Shown: one piece after another, positions 11,671 to 21,740 of the stretch
Position numbering within the stretch: the first letter of the stretch is position 1
Layout: every line of letters starts with the position of its first letter
Source: Puccinia triticina
Taxonomy: Eukaryota; Basidiomycota; Pucciniomycetes; Pucciniales; Pucciniaceae
Assembly (NCBI RefSeq): GCF_026914185.1
Contig: NC_070565.1
Span: forward strand, 3,038,001 to 3,102,000
DNA length: 64,000 bases
Direction of reading: 5' to 3'
Notes under the pieces: generated by a model
The model's input: only the letters and a program-made list of their open reading frames with translations
Told to the model about the DNA's origin: nothing
The model's database searches: none
Program-made: the position numbers and the translations under genes

Positions 11671-12378
11671 TCATTTTTCCTTAGAATAAATAACTAAGGA
11701 TTCCAATTCCTTTTCCTCCAATGGTAAGTGAGCAACAATATCTCTGTGAGAATCAATCAAGTATTTATAAAGACCAATTTTCAAAAATTCTTCCAACTTC
11801 TTACTTCCTAGTTCATTCAACAATTTTTCCTGTGCTGCAAAATTATCTCTTATCTTTTTTGAATATACCATTCCTCTTTCTTGAAGCACATTGGGAGGTA
11901 CCTCATGAGATTTCCCCTTTGTCATATATTTTGATGCATACTTGATATAATGCAACAAAGCATTTTTCCATCTAATACTTTCATCAACAAGGTGTTTCAA
12001 TTGATATCTTACTTCAAAATTAGCAGAATTTGAATATTCTTTCTCAAATTCTTTGTCAAATATTTTCATGTAATCTGTGCCAATCCTCTGATTGATAAAC
12101 TGTAATGCATAACCTTGGAGTTCAAAGAGTGCACTAGCTTCATCTCTTGAGTATTCATTGGCAGAGAAACTCAGTTCATAATATGTTTTCATTATTTCCA
12201 TCAGATCACCTTTCACTTCTGCATAGAAATTGTTTCTTACACCCTCATCAAAGCTTTCATTTTCTAATTGCCTCTCAACATATTCCCTTACTTTTTGCAT
12301 AAAAGGAATCTGCTTAATTACAGGTTTGTGAAGTGGTTTTGTTAATAATATTGCTCCTGAATCTGTGGCCACTTTCAT
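11671..12378 (-). CDS. Hypothetical protein, 235 residues, intronless
   Basis: A single uninterrupted frame from ATG (12378) to stop (11671). The protein is charged (rich in Lys and Glu), predicted mostly alpha-helical from its heptad-like spacing, and lacks a signal peptide or obvious membrane segment. I do not recognise a family. It stands out from neighbouring DNA because no other frame nearby stays open this long with a balanced composition. The start is the first in-frame ATG; an upstream exon carrying a leader cannot be excluded because the protein begins abruptly (MKVATDSGAILL). It could be a lineage-specific gene, a duplicated gene body or a relic of a transposon-encoded protein. Confidence 0.55.
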   Translation of the reverse strand: MKVATDSGAILLTKPLHKPVIKQIPFMQKVREYVERQLENESFDEGVRNNFYAEVKGDLMEIMKTYYELSFSANEYSRDEASALFELQGYALQFINQRIGTDYMKIFDKEFEKEYSNSANFEVRYQLKHLVDESIRWKNALLHYIKYASKYMTKGKSHEVPPNVLQERGMVYSKKIRDNFAAQEKLLNELGSKKLEEFLKIGLYKYLIDSHRDIVAHLPLEEKELESLVIYSKEK

Positions 12379-12831
12379 AATTTTATAGAGCTTGAAAACT
12401 GACTGGAATGTGCATTGCTACTTCCCTCAACTTCACTCAAAAGGCTCTCAGCCTTGTACATGGGCTTGCAAATCCAGCATTGAAGAAGGAGAATGAAGGA
12501 TATGAAGCTTAATTTCTTAGAGTGGAGCATCTCTAGAATGCTGGCCTAGAAATAATATGAGAACTGACGGTTTCAAGGTTGCAATACAAATCATACAATG
12601 TGAGAGATAATCCAGATCTGCAATCTTTCTGCACCTTTACAAATGCAAATCTTTGGATGCTGAAATTTTTGGGAGCTAATTAATGATGTTTTCAAGCTGG
12701 AATGGTCTTGGTCTGAGCAGGTTTGGTGCTTGCAAAGCCTGTTCCTGTGAAGTGAATCAAAATCACATACAGGTCATGGCGATTGCGTGCCACATCTAGA
12801 GACTAGAGCTGTACCCAACCCGGAAACCTCC
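12379..12831. other. No gene recognised
   Basis: Upstream flank of the 235-residue frame. No promoter elements or further frames can be supported. Confidence 0.4.
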
Positions 12832-12886
12832 GGGGTGCGGGAACGTTCAGACAAATTGTCCAGCATAGCTGGCAGTACTTCTAGCA
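12832..12886 (+). repeat. Left half of an inverted repeat pair flanking the TRIM
   Basis: Contains GAACGTTCAGACAAATTG and GCAGTACTTCTAGC. The reverse complement is at 14265-14317. The two halves frame about 1.4 kb that includes the TRIM, so the TRIM probably landed in an older inverted-repeat element. Confidence 0.55.
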
Positions 12887-13114
12887 CATAAATACATCCG
12901 TTAACATCCCATGCATGCTGCGTACCAAATGTATATTGTCGCTGTCTGCGCTTGTAGTGTACGGACTGTTTTGACAGACCATCTAAAGTACAGAGCTCTG
13001 CCCCTCCCAGTAGCCTTTGGCGTGCGGCCCGTTCATACAACTAAGCCTTTTCCTGTCAGGTGTATCATTGTCACATACAGGTCATGGCAATTGTGTGCTA
13101 CGTGGACCTACGTG

Positions 13115-13329
13115 TGTTGAGTTTTCTGTTAGTCTGCTACCATGATGTATCACCACAGTATGGAGGGCTGTCGGATTGACCCATGAGCACTACCAACCAA
13201 CCACCCAGCTGGCAGCCACAAGCGTCTGTAGCCTAGTTGGTAAAGGCAGCACTCTAGTATGTGTCTCAGCATAGCTGAGGTCGTGAGTTCGACTCTCACC
13301 AGACACATCTTCATTTTACAGTCTCTACA
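13115..13329 (+). repeat. TRIM 5' LTR
   Basis: 215 bp, TGTTGAGTTTTCTG... to ...CAGTCTCTACA. Contains the tRNA-like unit at 13222-13306 and TTTT at 13314-13317. Confidence 0.9.
13222..13306 (+). ncRNA. tRNA-like Pol III unit inside the TRIM 5' LTR
   Basis: 85 bases with a 7 bp acceptor stem carrying one mismatch (GCGTCTG / CAGACAC), a perfect D stem (GCCT / AGGC), a perfect T arm (GTGAG, loop TTCGACT, CTCAC) and an extra 5 bp hairpin (CTCAG / CTGAG) where class II tRNAs have a long variable arm. The A box TAGCCTAGTTGG fits the consensus exactly, the B-box core GTTCGACTC fits, and a TTTT terminator follows 7 bases after the 3' end. The anticodon stem is imperfect (4 bp, 8-base loop), so charging is doubtful. 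Pol III transcription is inferred. Confidence 0.75.
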
Positions 13330-13341
13330 GGTTATGAGCCC
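13330..13341 (+). other. TRIM primer-binding site, initiator tRNA(Met) internal type
   Basis: GGTTATGAGCCC directly follows the LTR. It is complementary to the anticodon stem-loop (CUCAUAA core) of eukaryotic initiator tRNA(Met), as in Copia-type elements primed by a half-tRNA. Confidence 0.8.
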
Positions 13342-13536
13342 AGAGCTACCTGAGCGCTACTTGCTTACAATAGAGACTTGATGAATTTGTGAATGCTTAC
13401 TTGTAAGACCACACAAACCCCTATAAGCCTACATCTAGATCACGGGTTCAATCCCTACACTGATCATCTTTCCTGGGTCTCATTCCCACTCTCTCTTGGG
13501 GTCAATCCCCACTTCCCATCATGTAGCAAGGGGGGG

Positions 13537-13751
13537 TGTTGAGTTGTCTGTTAGTCTGCTACCATGATGTATCACCACAGTATGGAGGGCTGTTGGATTG
13601 ACCCATGAGCACTACCAACCAACCACCCAGCTGGCAGCCACAAGCGTCTGTAGCCTAGTTGGTAAAGGCAGCACTCTAGTATGTGTCTCAGCATAGCTGA
13701 GGTCGTGAGTTTGACTCTCACCAGACACATCTTCATTTTACAGTCTCTACA
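13537..13751 (+). repeat. TRIM 3' LTR
   Basis: Same length as the 5' LTR with three substitutions. One of them changes the B box TTCGA to TTTGA. Confidence 0.9.
13644..13728 (+). ncRNA. tRNA-like unit inside the TRIM 3' LTR
   Basis: Second copy of the tRNA-like unit, identical except for a C to T change in the T loop (TTTGACT), which weakens the B box. Confidence 0.65.
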
Positions 13752-14264
13752 ACGTGGACATTTCCACCGCCAGTAAGCTTGTAGTGTGCGCTGCTCTGAC
13801 AGACCAGACCGACGGCCTACATATAGAGCTTTATATCCGGAATCCTCCGGGGTGCGGAGCATGTTGCACCGTCCTGGGTGATGTGTGAGAGGAACAATAA
13901 GAGATAGAGATCTCTTAGAAGTTAGGATTTTTTATGAGAATCTGTATATTCTGTAACTTTCAAAAACTTGCCAAGCCCAAATTGCATAATTGTGGCAATG
14001 TTGGGTCAGACAACCACAAGAAAACCAACTTAGGCTGGCATGACAAGTGTGGTAAAATATGCATGCAATGTCAAACTAGTATGCATGAGTTAGGTAAAGA
14101 TTTAACCCAACGGTGGTGGATGCTATAAACAAAGGAGCTATTTTATATACAACATGTAATGAAAAGGGGGTTTAGGTGAGTCTCTGTGGTAACCCAGTAT
14201 GGGGTTAAAACACTGGGATCATCCCGCAGAGTGCTGGCATTGGAACAACTTTTAGTGCACCGGT

Positions 14265-14317
14265 GGTGTAGAAGTACTCTGCTATGCTGGGCAATTTGTC
14301 TGAACGTTCCTGCAGCC
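14265..14317 (-). repeat. Right half of the inverted repeat pair flanking the TRIM
   Basis: Reverse complement of 12832-12886 with a few mismatches. Confidence 0.55.
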
Positions 14318-15364
14318 CATCCCAGGAGCATGCTCATCCAAATATAAACAATCATCATAGGGATGGTTCACCAAAACAGCTTGAGCATACAGCACTGGGC
14401 TGGATCAACAGTACCATACATACTGCTGCTCCATGGCATGAAGGATGCTAACCATGCATGTGGCCTATGTCTGTCCAAATGCCGGCGACCAATCATCCCC
14501 ACACAGACCGCGCAGCCGTGCCACAGCACTGGGACATTTGTACCACACCTTGGGGAGTGCCCAGTAGCAGGTTTTCTTGCACTGCACACCACCCAATAGA
14601 ACAGCTGCAAGAGCGCTAGCAGAGCGACAGCTCAGCTGGAAAGCTGAAAATCAAAAGACAGAGAGAGACAAGTGTGCCCCAACCACCAAGGCCGCAAAAG
14701 AACAGCAGATATGTTCAAGCACCCCTTATAGCTTTTTTGACTTGTTGGTGGACCAACAAGCACAAGTGTGATTTTGCCAGATAGGGGATACTTAGGTCTA
14801 AATTGTTTCACAAAAAGCAACTGGTGTGATTGGCTGTAGTACAGGCTCTCAGATGTACATAGCTTACACATACATCTCACGGAATGCACTCTCAAGGTTC
14901 AAGAGGCTGGACATCCAGACTATCTCCTCATCATGCAATCTACTATCTTAGGATCCAGAACCCCTGAAACCCAGACCCCAGAATCTCTCTTTCTCCCCAC
15001 AGACTAGACGTTAGAGTATTGTAGGATCTATATTACAGAGACAAAGAGACTGAATTGCAAGAACATCAGAAATTGAACTGCCTCACCTCCAAAACCTTTA
15101 AAATTCCAAACTCCACCTTCAAAACCTTGTCTATCAATACTCTGAACCCCCTCATCTCTGATCCCATTCCCTCTTTTCCTCACCTCCCACAGACCCCAGA
15201 AAGCAATTCATTGAACCCAAACACCTCTGAGCTTCAAGAAATGACAGAACAACCAGAACCAAACCCACCACACCCCAAAACCTTGAATATACCCACTCCA
15301 CACCTCCAACCCACTTGCAATTGAAACAACCAAATCAGCAGGAATCCAACAGAAAACAGCCAAT
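14318..15364. other. No gene recognised
   Basis: Scattered short frames only. 15055-15324 is a Pro/Thr/Asn-rich frame of simple composition that I do not call. Confidence 0.4.
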
Positions 15365-15622
15365 ATGACAAAAGCTCTGGATGTCAAATGAGGCCTCTGC
15401 CTCCAAGCAGAAGCCCAGCTAACAGAAACTCCAGCAGCTGGCAAGAGCTTTGTGGGTGTTAAAACCAACCACATTGGTGAGGAGTACAGCAACAAGTTCA
15501 TCATCCTATCCACCAATGCCAGATGGGAGGTTCTGAACCTCATTAAGCTGTACCAACAGGGCTTGAAGAAGGACATTGTGGTGGACAGGTTGTTACATGT
15601 TTCAGGATCAAGTTTTATATGA
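15365..15622 (+). pseudogene. Protein relic of unknown family with one in-frame TGA
   Basis: Reads ATG to stop for 86 codons with a TGA as the ninth. The part after the TGA looks like real protein (GKSFVGVKTNHIGEEY, then WEVLNLIKLYQQGLKKDIVV). I do not recognise it. It may come from a transposon-encoded protein. Confidence 0.3.
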
Positions 15623-16588
15623 GGGGGGCAATACAAAATGCAAAAAATATAGTGTATTGTATTGGGTGAGAAATACAATACAAATACAAAAGATGCAATA
15701 CAGGGGAATACAAATAGATGTATTGGCTTTTTTGCACTGTTTCCTGGGACCCAACCCAACCCAATATCTGGTTGGGTCTTGCCACATCTTTGGGGTCTGG
15801 ATCAGAACCTTGCTAAAATGGTAGATTGCAGGATGAGGAAGCTGCCTGGATCCCCAGCCGCTCAAACTGTGAGAGCACAGGCTGTGACATGTATGTGAAA
15901 GTCTATTTACATGGAAATTACCCCTCTAAAACTTATAACCATATGAAAGGTAAAATTGTACCAAACAGCTTATTTTCATAGCATATTTCACAAGAAATAG
16001 TGGAGGACTTCCTGTTGGCTGGTGAAAATTGATTGATATTGAGTTTTCACCAGCAAACAAGGTTTAACAGCATCCTCTAAATCAAGCCTTTTAGGCAACC
16101 AGAAGTCCTCCAGTAGCTTGCAAAAATATAGCACGTGAAATTACACTTTCATAGCTTGTTATGTACGTAGTTTCACAACCCTGACATGCAAAACTTGCAA
16201 AATATGGTATGTGAATCTACTGCATACACATGCCAGGCATAGATTCACATCCTTTTTTTTGCAACACATTCATCTACATACTTCAAAAATGGTCACATGT
16301 GTTGTAAATTATATTACAACCCTAGTTCTATGCACTTTTGCAGACCATTGATTTTACAACCCTCATGAGTTTCAAAACTTGGCTTGGAAAAATCATTTAG
16401 CCCTCATAATAGCCCTCCAGCATTACACAACTACAAGCCAGTTTTTGCACCTGGATTGAGTCTGGGCCAAGTGCATGCAGTTAAAAATTTAGTCATGGCT
16501 TGCAACTGAGTAGGCAGATGGGAATACACGTGTGTACAATCTTATCAAAGCACATGTTCATTTCACTGTTTATATTTCTTGGGTTTGA
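15623..16588. other. Repeat-derived sequence with a short inverted-terminal repeat element
   Basis: 15625-15720 is rich in AATACAATACA motifs, as are about 24000-24090, 25440-25530 and 26640-26900. 16000-16115 is a short element with ends TGGAGGACTTC and its complement, another copy of which is at 51977-52131. Confidence 0.5.
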
Positions 16589-18099
16589 CTAACCAATTAT
16601 TTTTCGTAGATTGGTCAAGTTTGTAGGAAATAGGGTCACAGGACAACGCTGAAACTCGACCACATAAGGATGAATACACTTATAACAGTACACCCAACCG
16701 CTTGGAACTGCCGTCGGGTTGGCTAACTTAGTCCGACAGAGTGGGCAGTGCCCTTTGGCGATTGGCTTTGTCAAGGCCTTTCCATCCCCCAAAATACCTT
16801 TGGCTTGAGGCTTCAACGCAGCCGGTGGCTGGATGGGTGGGAATTGGGTCCCATCAGAGTCCGAGAGTGATGGCCGATAGCGACTGGTGTCGGATGACGA
16901 ATACCACCATTCAAGAAATTTGAAGAAGAATATCGACCCGGGCAATAAAACTTTCAACGATTCGAAAAACTGATGTGATAGCATGTTCCGAAATCGCATT
17001 AAAATCAATCGCCAATCGGGCCTGCGTCCCGTGGCTGAATCCCGGGCGAATGGCGATATCTTTCGACTGTCTAGCTCGTCTTGCATTCGACCCTGCATGA
17101 AGAATGGTTCTTGCCACTCAGTTGGCAAGCGATCCCTTTGTTCGCATTTTTCAAATTTGGGCAACTTACCTGATCATGCGGACTCAGTCTTGCGATTTCG
17201 ATTCCCATATAAGCCTGAGATGCTCTCCAATATGGACTCGTTCCGAAAAGGTAACGTAACCCAAAGACGAAGCGACTGAATTCAGTCATTGCTAGGAAAT
17301 ATGGATAGCCCGTTTTGAAATATTTGAGCGCGACAGATTTCATTCGGCCTATTCGCGATTCATCCGCGTTTGAAACGCGAGGCGGTCTCTCAGGCTCGTC
17401 ATCTAATAGATCGTTCGCTGGGGCACCGCCCAGTGCTTCGTGCAGACCGGCCGCTTTGGCTCGCAAGTATGGAATACCTACCTAAGCGGTGTATTATTAA
17501 TCAACGATCATATCAGGATGGGTCCTGGCAAGGCAATCGAACAAAGATCATCGAAGACAGGAGGCAAAGGCTCACCAGAAAGACGAGGGATAGCCTCACA
17601 TCGCGTGGGGACAATCGCCCAGAGTTCCCCTTGGGTCCAACAGAGGAATCGGGCAAGCTGACCGGCTTGGTAATACGATGCCTATTCCTTGACAAGCCAT
17701 AGAAGTTCTCCGCGAAGGATCCACCTGGAGGTTGTTTGAGGAATGTATCGATTGAAGTTATTAGAGGTGCAACTGCAGATCATGAGCGAGTAGAGGAATG
17801 GATTTACTCCAGTTTTTCAGGTAGTGTCTCTCTATAAAATACATCATCACTGCAAACAGTTCATCGTGATGGTTGAGTAGCTTGATTAAGTATCTTGGGT
17901 AACGCTGCGCAAAGATCGAGGTGACATAACGAATGACCGGACCGATTAGTTCTTGCAGCTGATCTACAAAAGTTCTAAATTAGTCATGGGAGGCCCAGGT
18001 GATCAGAGATAGTGGGGTGATGTACCAGATTCCGGACCCACCTTGGGCGACCAGCTCAAAGAAAGTGGGCCGATAGAGCTCTTCGTCGGTTGGATCCAT
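16589..18099 (-). CDS. PEX12: Peroxin-12, RING-type peroxisomal ubiquitin ligase subunit
   Basis: Five exons: 18099-18042, 17963-17808, 17772-17576, 17481-17170 and 17092-16589, giving 408 residues, the usual family length. Pex12 works with Pex2 and Pex10 in the peroxisomal membrane to ubiquitinate the receptor Pex5 so that it can be recycled. Family hallmarks are visible: FAENFYGL in exon 3, the membrane-border motif FFFKFLEWWYSS in exon 5, and a C-terminal RING-like zinc finger from about residue 359 (CPLC, then CYKC, then RCPVT). As in other Pex12 proteins, the finger lacks the full set of eight zinc ligands. The start MDPTDEELYRPTFFEL matches the family N-terminus. Intron 2 is only 35 bases if read this way, but the homology on both sides and the phase demand it. 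RPL18 lies 530 bases upstream on the same strand. Confidence 0.92.
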
Positions 18100-18627
18100 G
18101 CGATTCGAGAATCGGCTTCGAGGCTTGGCTTGAGTTGGACGTTCGGCTCATGGAAGAGCAAGTCAAGACGGCCGTGAGCCCAACCTTAATTTGTACCCGG
18201 TGACCTGTCACAGCCTGTCGCTCAGGTCCTGCCACTGCCTGCGCCAGCCTCTTGCGGGGCATATTAGGGGGTGGCACGCGGTGGCACGGGGCTTCGGGAC
18301 ACCTGCTGAGATTCCCCAGCCTGCATCCACTTCTCGAGGGCCCACCAAGTCCATTGCTCAATGTTCATCTTGAATGTCAAGGAGGCCATCCAGCTTTGTA
18401 TGCCTCCGTACCTTCAGCTTTGCCTCGCTGAGATTGGTAGCAGCCTCACTTGTGGCTCGCTGAAGGGGGCCTGTGGCACATTTGGGTTGGGACACTCATT
18501 GTCTCGATTCAAACTAACTTGGCCGTGGGTTGCAGGTGGATTACATAGCATAACTCGATCTCTAACAAAATGGGAGTCCCTCTGGACGCCAAGTCGATGA
18601 GCGTGATGCACAAGGCAGATAAAAAAC
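18100..18627. other. Intergenic region between RPL18 stop and PEX12 start
   Basis: Presumed RPL18 3' end and PEX12 promoter. No clear TATA box or other element can be named. Confidence 0.5.
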
Positions 18628-19555
18628 CTAAACCTTGAAGCCTCTGGATTTTCTGCGACCTCGGGCCTTTTCTAGAAGTGGCAAGGCACACAGTGACCAA
18701 GTCAGTAGGGAAGCAAGAGGCAGATGAGCAGGCAATCAAGAGGGAGCGTACCGAATTTGCGGCCCTTGGACAAGACATAAGGACGTTTGTGCTTGTGGGG
18801 ACCGTGACCGAAGTGACGAACAGCCTCTCGGGAGTTTCGTTTGCCACGGAGCAAGACAGTGTTGGAACCGGTGGGGCATCTCAAGGCGAGTTGGTCCAAG
18901 GTGAGGCATTCACCGCCAGCAGCCAAGATGCGGGCACGGGCAGTGGCAGTGAAACGGAGAGCGGCAATCGACAGTTTGGGGACTTCAACGAGTCTAACAT
19001 CGTCCGTTACAGTGGAGACGACGACGACAGTTTTGCCAGCTAGGAATCGTGTGGGTTCGCATTTAGTTTTAACGAGCTCTCAAGGGTGGACTAGGTGGCG
19101 TGAGCCTTACGTGTGTCCTTGACAGTGCGGGCAATACGCGAGACCGACATTGGAGGACGGTTGATCTTGCTCATGTAGAGTCGGCGAAGGACGACTTTGT
19201 TGAAGCTGCTGTCAGTTCGACGGGCCAAGAAGCGGTAGAGCTATGCGGGAAACAGGCCTTGAGTACTCGACAAGCAAGGGCGCAGGTGCAGGGACGAGCG
19301 AGAAAACATACCTTGACCAAAAGCAGGAGGTAGGGGTCCTCAGACTTGGGGGCGGTTCGGTGTCCTTTCCTGACATGATGTTTGACGATATCGACACCCT
19401 ATAGTCAAAATCAAGTTTCAAAATTAGGTCTGGACAATACGGGTGGGTGGCACGATGCGTGAGTTGAGGGCCGAGGCCAGTGATGACGTTGCTGCAGGGG
19501 ATCGATTGGGTGAGAACCTCGGGAGAAAGAGAAGGGACCTGAATAGACTCGCCAT
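18628..19555 (-). CDS. RPL18: 60S ribosomal protein eL18
   Basis: Coding exons 19398-19312, 19240-19111, 19039-18752 and 18671-18628, plus a first exon that must supply only the start codon. The protein (183 residues) reads as eL18 throughout: [72 protein letters not shown] and the end [12 protein letters not shown]. eL18 is a structural protein of the large ribosomal subunit. Exon 2 starts with GGT GTC GAC-type codons just after a CTATAG acceptor, so the initiator is on its own exon. The best candidate is the ATG at 19555-19553, followed by GCGAGT, which would be a rare GC donor; this point is unsettled. The remaining exon borders are GT-AG and in phase. Confidence 0.93.
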
Positions 19556-20106
19556 CGTGATGAATCCCGTCGGCTAGAGTGATCTTGAGGTGGATGGCTT
19601 CCGGCACCCCGGACGGCAGCGGTAGCCGCGGGCACCACTCTCACTGCTCAGCTTAGGGCTTGAGCATTCGATTGCCTCTATCATACTCTCGCAAACCTAA
19701 CCCCCACCAACCCACCGTTGCTGCGGCGGAGGCTCAGATATCACGCTCCCGCGCGTGCGCGCCAGGACAGGGTTTGACCGCTGCGGCGGCATGGTTCAAT
19801 CGACGACGACCGCCTTTCACAGCCGAAAACAAAGCCCCACTGCTGCGGGTGTGTGCTCGCGAAGCAACACTGCATAAAGTTTCCGATCAGACATGTTTGT
19901 CTGGTTTTGTCCGACGAGTTCGGCAGCACGGGTTCAGCAAATTGCAGAACTCGGTCCCACAACTGCTCGGACAACCTGGTCACCAGTCCATTCCTGCAGT
20001 GCGAGCCTCCGACAGGCCTTGTTGGCCGGAAGGCACTCCCTATGGGCAACATGGCTGTATGAACTTGTCTTCTGGAAGCAATCCCCTCCGGGCAACAAGG
20101 CTATAC
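19556..20106. other. RPL18 upstream region
   Basis: The minus-strand promoter of RPL18 should lie here. Open frames on both strands (19660-20322, 19741-20052) have no family signal. Confidence 0.4.
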
Positions 20107-20335
20107 TGGGGGGTTCAAAGTTGGCCATGCACAACTTGCATGCACTTTTGCAAGTTGGTGTTCAAGGCTTTTATTGAAGACCAAATTTCAAAAAAACATT
20201 CAAGCAGGCTTAGAGGGTGTAGTACAGTGTGGCTTGCATGCACTTTTGCAACTCGGTGTTCAAGAATGAACTTGAACATTGACTTGCAAAAGTGCATGCA
20301 AGTTGCATCTGGCCAACTTTGAAACCCCCTACTGT
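20107..20335. mobile_element. MITE with GGGGGGTT ends
   Basis: Ends GGGGGGTTCAAAGTTGGCCA on the left and TGGCCAACTTTGAAACCCCC on the right, flanked by ACT on the left and TACT on the right. The inside folds further (GCATGCACTTTTGCAAG and complement, three times). The terminal G run and short target duplication resemble the 44.26 kb MITE, a PIF/Harbinger-like pattern. Confidence 0.65.
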
Positions 20336-21740
20336 CTGGAAACATCTGGCCACATGGGGTGCGGGCTCCGCGCAGAAGAAGCACAAGGGGCACAGGCTCA
20401 ACCCAAAGAGCATCGGGAGTGCGGGTGTCAAACTGCATTGCTAGACCAAATATAACACCCCAAACCCACTTTAGCAACACCACCAACCAAATTTAGCACT
20501 CCAAACCCACTTTAGCAACACCACCATGGGTGACAAACACACATCAAATCTGCAAATTTGCCTCTTGGGAGCTATTCTGTTTGCAAATTTATAAACAGGA
20601 TGGCAGCCCACCCATGCAAGTATCACACATTTCTTAAACCACACTTCACATTCCACAACCACAAGCAAATCATTACAGCAGCCTGTTGTGCAAAGCTTAC
20701 TTGCTACATGTTGCTAAAACTGTGCCCCAGTATCTAAACTTGAGGATTTGGCAACACTGTTTAGCACCTAGGGTGGAGATGCTCTGCGCCAGTAAAGTGA
20801 GTTGCGCGGCAGGCAGACCCATCCTTCAGATTTGGGTCAGGCAATCCTGGAATGACGTCAAGCAGCACTTCAATTTGACTTGACTGTAAGAGCTGGAGCT
20901 CTTCACTGGGCTAGGTGTTGGCACTCAGGAGAGACAAGGGTCTCAAGGGTTCTGATGCCAAAGTTGGGTATCTTTATTTCAGCTAGCTCGGGAGAGATAG
21001 TCAGTTGTTTTGGGATCTCTGATGAGCTAGGAAGGAGAGGAGACAACAGTACTACATAGAACTGAAATTAGTTCTTGAGAAAGGCTCACGGCGCATGTGT
21101 TTTACACTGACCGGGACCCCATGCCCAACCAGCTGTCACCTGTTCCTCCCAACAGAGAGGCAAGGCAGATCCAACAATGCCAACCTGCAAGGAAGCATGG
21201 CAGGCCTGTCTTATGGGTCCGGCCAACCCACCTGCCTGGTGGGTCAGCATGGTTGGCTCAGGTTGGCTTGCCCATGAGGTCCGCAACTGGTTGGCTTTCC
21301 TCAGAAGTGAGCCAACCTTCCTGTTGGAATCCGGACAAGTCATCCAACCACTCAATCTGTCCGTTGGCTGAAGGTCAGAAAGTCAGTTGAAAAAGTGATT
21401 TTTTGGAGACAACCAGTATGACTATGGTCTGCCAAGCTTGTGTCCAGATCATACATAGAAGAGAAAATAAAAGAGGTGGACTTTGGAGGCATTTGCCTTT
21501 CTTGAGAAGTGGGAAGGTTACATATGTGGAATGAACAATGGGGCAGCAGTTTAACCAAATGTCCAATGGTACAGTGGTCAACAAGGCCATAATGACAAAT
21601 TGCCTGTGTGTTTCTAGGAGGAATAGCCATGTCTGTGGTTTGACTCCTGCTGAGTAGGCTTTTTGCTGTTTGAATGTCATCATGACCCCGCCGTCAGCGC
21701 GCCCTTTTCATGTGCTGGAGAATGTCAAAACGTACTGGGA
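20336..21740. other. No gene recognised; short tandem duplication
   Basis: 20440-20525 holds a duplicated segment of about 43 bp around CCAAACCCACTTTAGCAACA. The remainder has short frames only. Confidence 0.4.

Larger units (their letters stand above)
13110..13756. mobile_element. Complete TRIM (miniature LTR element) with tRNA-like LTRs
   Basis: Two 215 bp LTRs (13115-13329 and 13537-13751), both TG...CA, differ at three positions. The element is flanked by a perfect 5 bp target duplication ACGTG (13110-13114, 13752-13756). The 207 bp interior begins with a primer site complementary to the anticodon region of initiator tRNA(Met) and ends with the purine tract AGCAAGGGGGG. It encodes no protein, so movement must depend on enzymes supplied in trans, plausibly a Copia element using the same kind of primer. 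Two of the three LTR differences are C to T within TCG. Confidence 0.9.

Noticed and set aside
13222..13306. Ordinary cellular tRNA gene
   Set aside because: It recurs at the same place in both LTRs, has an acceptor mismatch and a poor anticodon stem; it belongs to the TRIM.
13440..13460. Second tRNA B box (GGGTTCAATCCC) inside the TRIM interior
   Set aside because: No matching A box or cloverleaf could be drawn around it.
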